Shown one piece after another: positions 62,638 to 64,000 of a stretch of DNA of 64,000 nucleotides (position 1 is the first letter of the stretch; each line of letters begins with the position of its first letter). The position numbers and the translations under genes were made by a program. The notes under the pieces were generated by a model. The model saw only the letters and a program-made list of their open reading frames with translations, had not been told where the DNA came from and did no database searches. Origin of the DNA: Eunapius fragilis (taxonomy: Eukaryota > Porifera > Demospongiae > Spongillida > Spongillidae); NCBI GenBank assembly GCA_963681505.1, contig OY811979.1, positions 5,825,910-5,889,909 on the forward strand, read 5' to 3'.

Positions 62638-64000
62638 TGCACACAGATCTTGGTAATATACACACAAGCACTGTGTAAATGTATGTGTGTTTGTGATAAG
62701 CAACACACACAAACACACACACAAAAACACACACCCACACTTGTAAATGTACATGATGACAGTGCTCCATATTTTTTCTGTGGAAGGGCACAAATGTGGT
62801 TTTGATAGGATTTGTACATGTATGTTGTACTATACCTCATGGATCGTTTTAATGTTAGCGACAAGTTCTACCACACAGGAGATTGAGAAGCATGGGTTAT
62901 AAAATGAAACATAGCCATGGTATATTGGAAGTTGTAGTGCAAGGTTAGCTGAACATACCCAATCTTGACTCAGTTTATATCAGTGCTCTGTGAGGTGCTT
63001 GCCTAACACTTTTTTTTTTTCACCATATTTCATTCTCAAGTGGTTGGCCAAATATTTAAAATATTTGGGCCTAAGTTCCTATATGAATTTGGTAGAGTTA
63101 TCACAGGGGTGTTACAATGTATCATAGCCAGTTCAAATAGGACCATCTAGTGCTTAAGTTAGAATGAATCTCAAATTTAACTTAGATCTACATGTATATA
63201 CTACATATCAAACACTACCACAGGAATGTCTTAGTGAAAAGTAAGCTACATTTGCTGCATATACCGTAAACTCGCAATTAGCCACGGCTTCTATAATCGG
63301 GACTACAAACATGAATTCCTCTCATGCACAAAAAGCGTAGCAACGACATAACAACATACCCTGGCCTCACCAGATTTTTTTGATTGCAATGCTTGTTGAT
63401 CCAAACATGTGTGAAATCTTCAAGCACTGTTTTGGTGATGCTGATATTTTTATGGTGATTATCCAAACCCTCCATGCAAAATTTTTGTAGTCCCAATTAT
63501 ACGCATGCACTTGTGTGGGTATGTGTGAACAAAAAAATTAAAGTGTAAGATGTGTATGGATTTAACAATTCACTTTGTTTATCCAGGTTAAATTGTGAGA
63601 GCCACAATCTTGAAACATTCAGGATCCTTTTTATACCACCTATGTTCATTTGTGTACCATATTTAACAGCCATGGCCAGTGGCAAATGTGAACTTTGAGC
63701 TGGTAAAGCTGGTAATATTAATCATGCACAAGAAGAGGGCTGGTGTCAATTTATTTATACAGCCTTCGCAAAGATGTACATTTTAAAAATTAATTTACTG
63801 TCATCATGCCTTTGCTATTTAAAAGATGATGAACACTGGCAAACAGTTGGCCAAGTGGGGACACCATAAAATAGGTTATACACATTTGCAATGCCTGATA
63901 AAAGCTTACAAGCTATTCCAAGGAAGACATGTACGAAGCGTATGTGAGGCACAAAAGGATTGTATGGCACGTTGAAGCACGTTCAGGTGTGTGCGATAAT
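62638..64000. other. Right end of window: no gene recognised
   Basis: The start continues the TG/AC-rich repeats interrupted by the subfamily C element. At 63294-63310 and 63484-63500, GGGACTACAAA and TTTGTAGTCCC form the inner part of a probable MITE of about 240 bp. 63575-63700 is the second copy of the dispersed repeat at 58841-58990. No exons were recognised. Confidence 0.45.

Overview
This is eukaryotic, animal-type genomic DNA. Genes are split by short introns with GT/AG borders, there are WD40, fibronectin-III (FN3) and immunoglobulin-like exons, and the window is dominated by animal transposable elements. My best guess is a marine invertebrate, probably a demosponge. That rests on the element families, the short introns, the Ig/FN3 receptor genes and a repeated D-P-E-K-K-coding module that I associate with sponge gene models. 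The species assignment is inference.

Layout. (1) 0.56-4.03 kb, + strand: a RAG1-like recombinase gene in about 11 exons. It has an N-terminal zinc module, a RING-like finger, a second zinc finger and a RAG1/Transib-type core, all collinear with vertebrate RAG1, but with two apparent frameshifts. (2) 4.64-9.31 kb, +: the E3 ubiquitin ligase COP1 in 14 recognisable exons (RING, coiled coil, WD40), ending abruptly before the last WD40 blades. (3) 9.90-11.16 kb, +: a second, internally deleted RAG1-like copy, so COP1 lies between two copies in the same orientation. (4) 11.69-14.89 kb: a decayed DIRS/Ngaro-type tyrosine-recombinase retrotransposon with 126-bp terminal direct repeats. (5) 15.95-16.67 kb: a 0.7-kb GGA array that grew inside a Helitron-like element. 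(6) 18.55-31.89 kb: a palindromic MITE and three Ty3/Gypsy elements. One is apparently intact with identical 173-bp LTRs inside an AAGC microsatellite, one is decayed, and one has identical 114-bp LTRs, a 5-bp target duplication and an in-frame amber codon. (7) 32-53.6 kb: small DNA elements, including a Tc1-type MITE, an OTU-domain element with long inverted repeats, a 2.3-kb inverted-repeat transposon with a decayed Gypsy abutting it, and several Helitron-like elements that carry a 5' hairpin and a ~290-bp palindrome at the 3' end. A secreted Ig-like receptor gene begins at 46.89 kb and runs into this cluster. (8) 53.7-58 kb, - strand: a transposon-derived gene and an Ig/FN3/transmembrane receptor gene. 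One Ig exon of the receptor is split by a TTAA-flanked, piggyBac-like MITE. (9) 58.7-64 kb: TG-rich satellite units, the longest Helitron-like element (2.24 kb) and dispersed repeats.

The two results I consider most important are the RAG1-like locus with a full N-terminal zinc region outside vertebrates, and the Helitron-like family. Its termini are 5'-A|TC...CTTG|T-3', its palindrome arms covary between subfamilies, and it carries a first coding exon with a conserved splice donor. Exon borders and homologies come from reading the sequence by eye; no searches were run.
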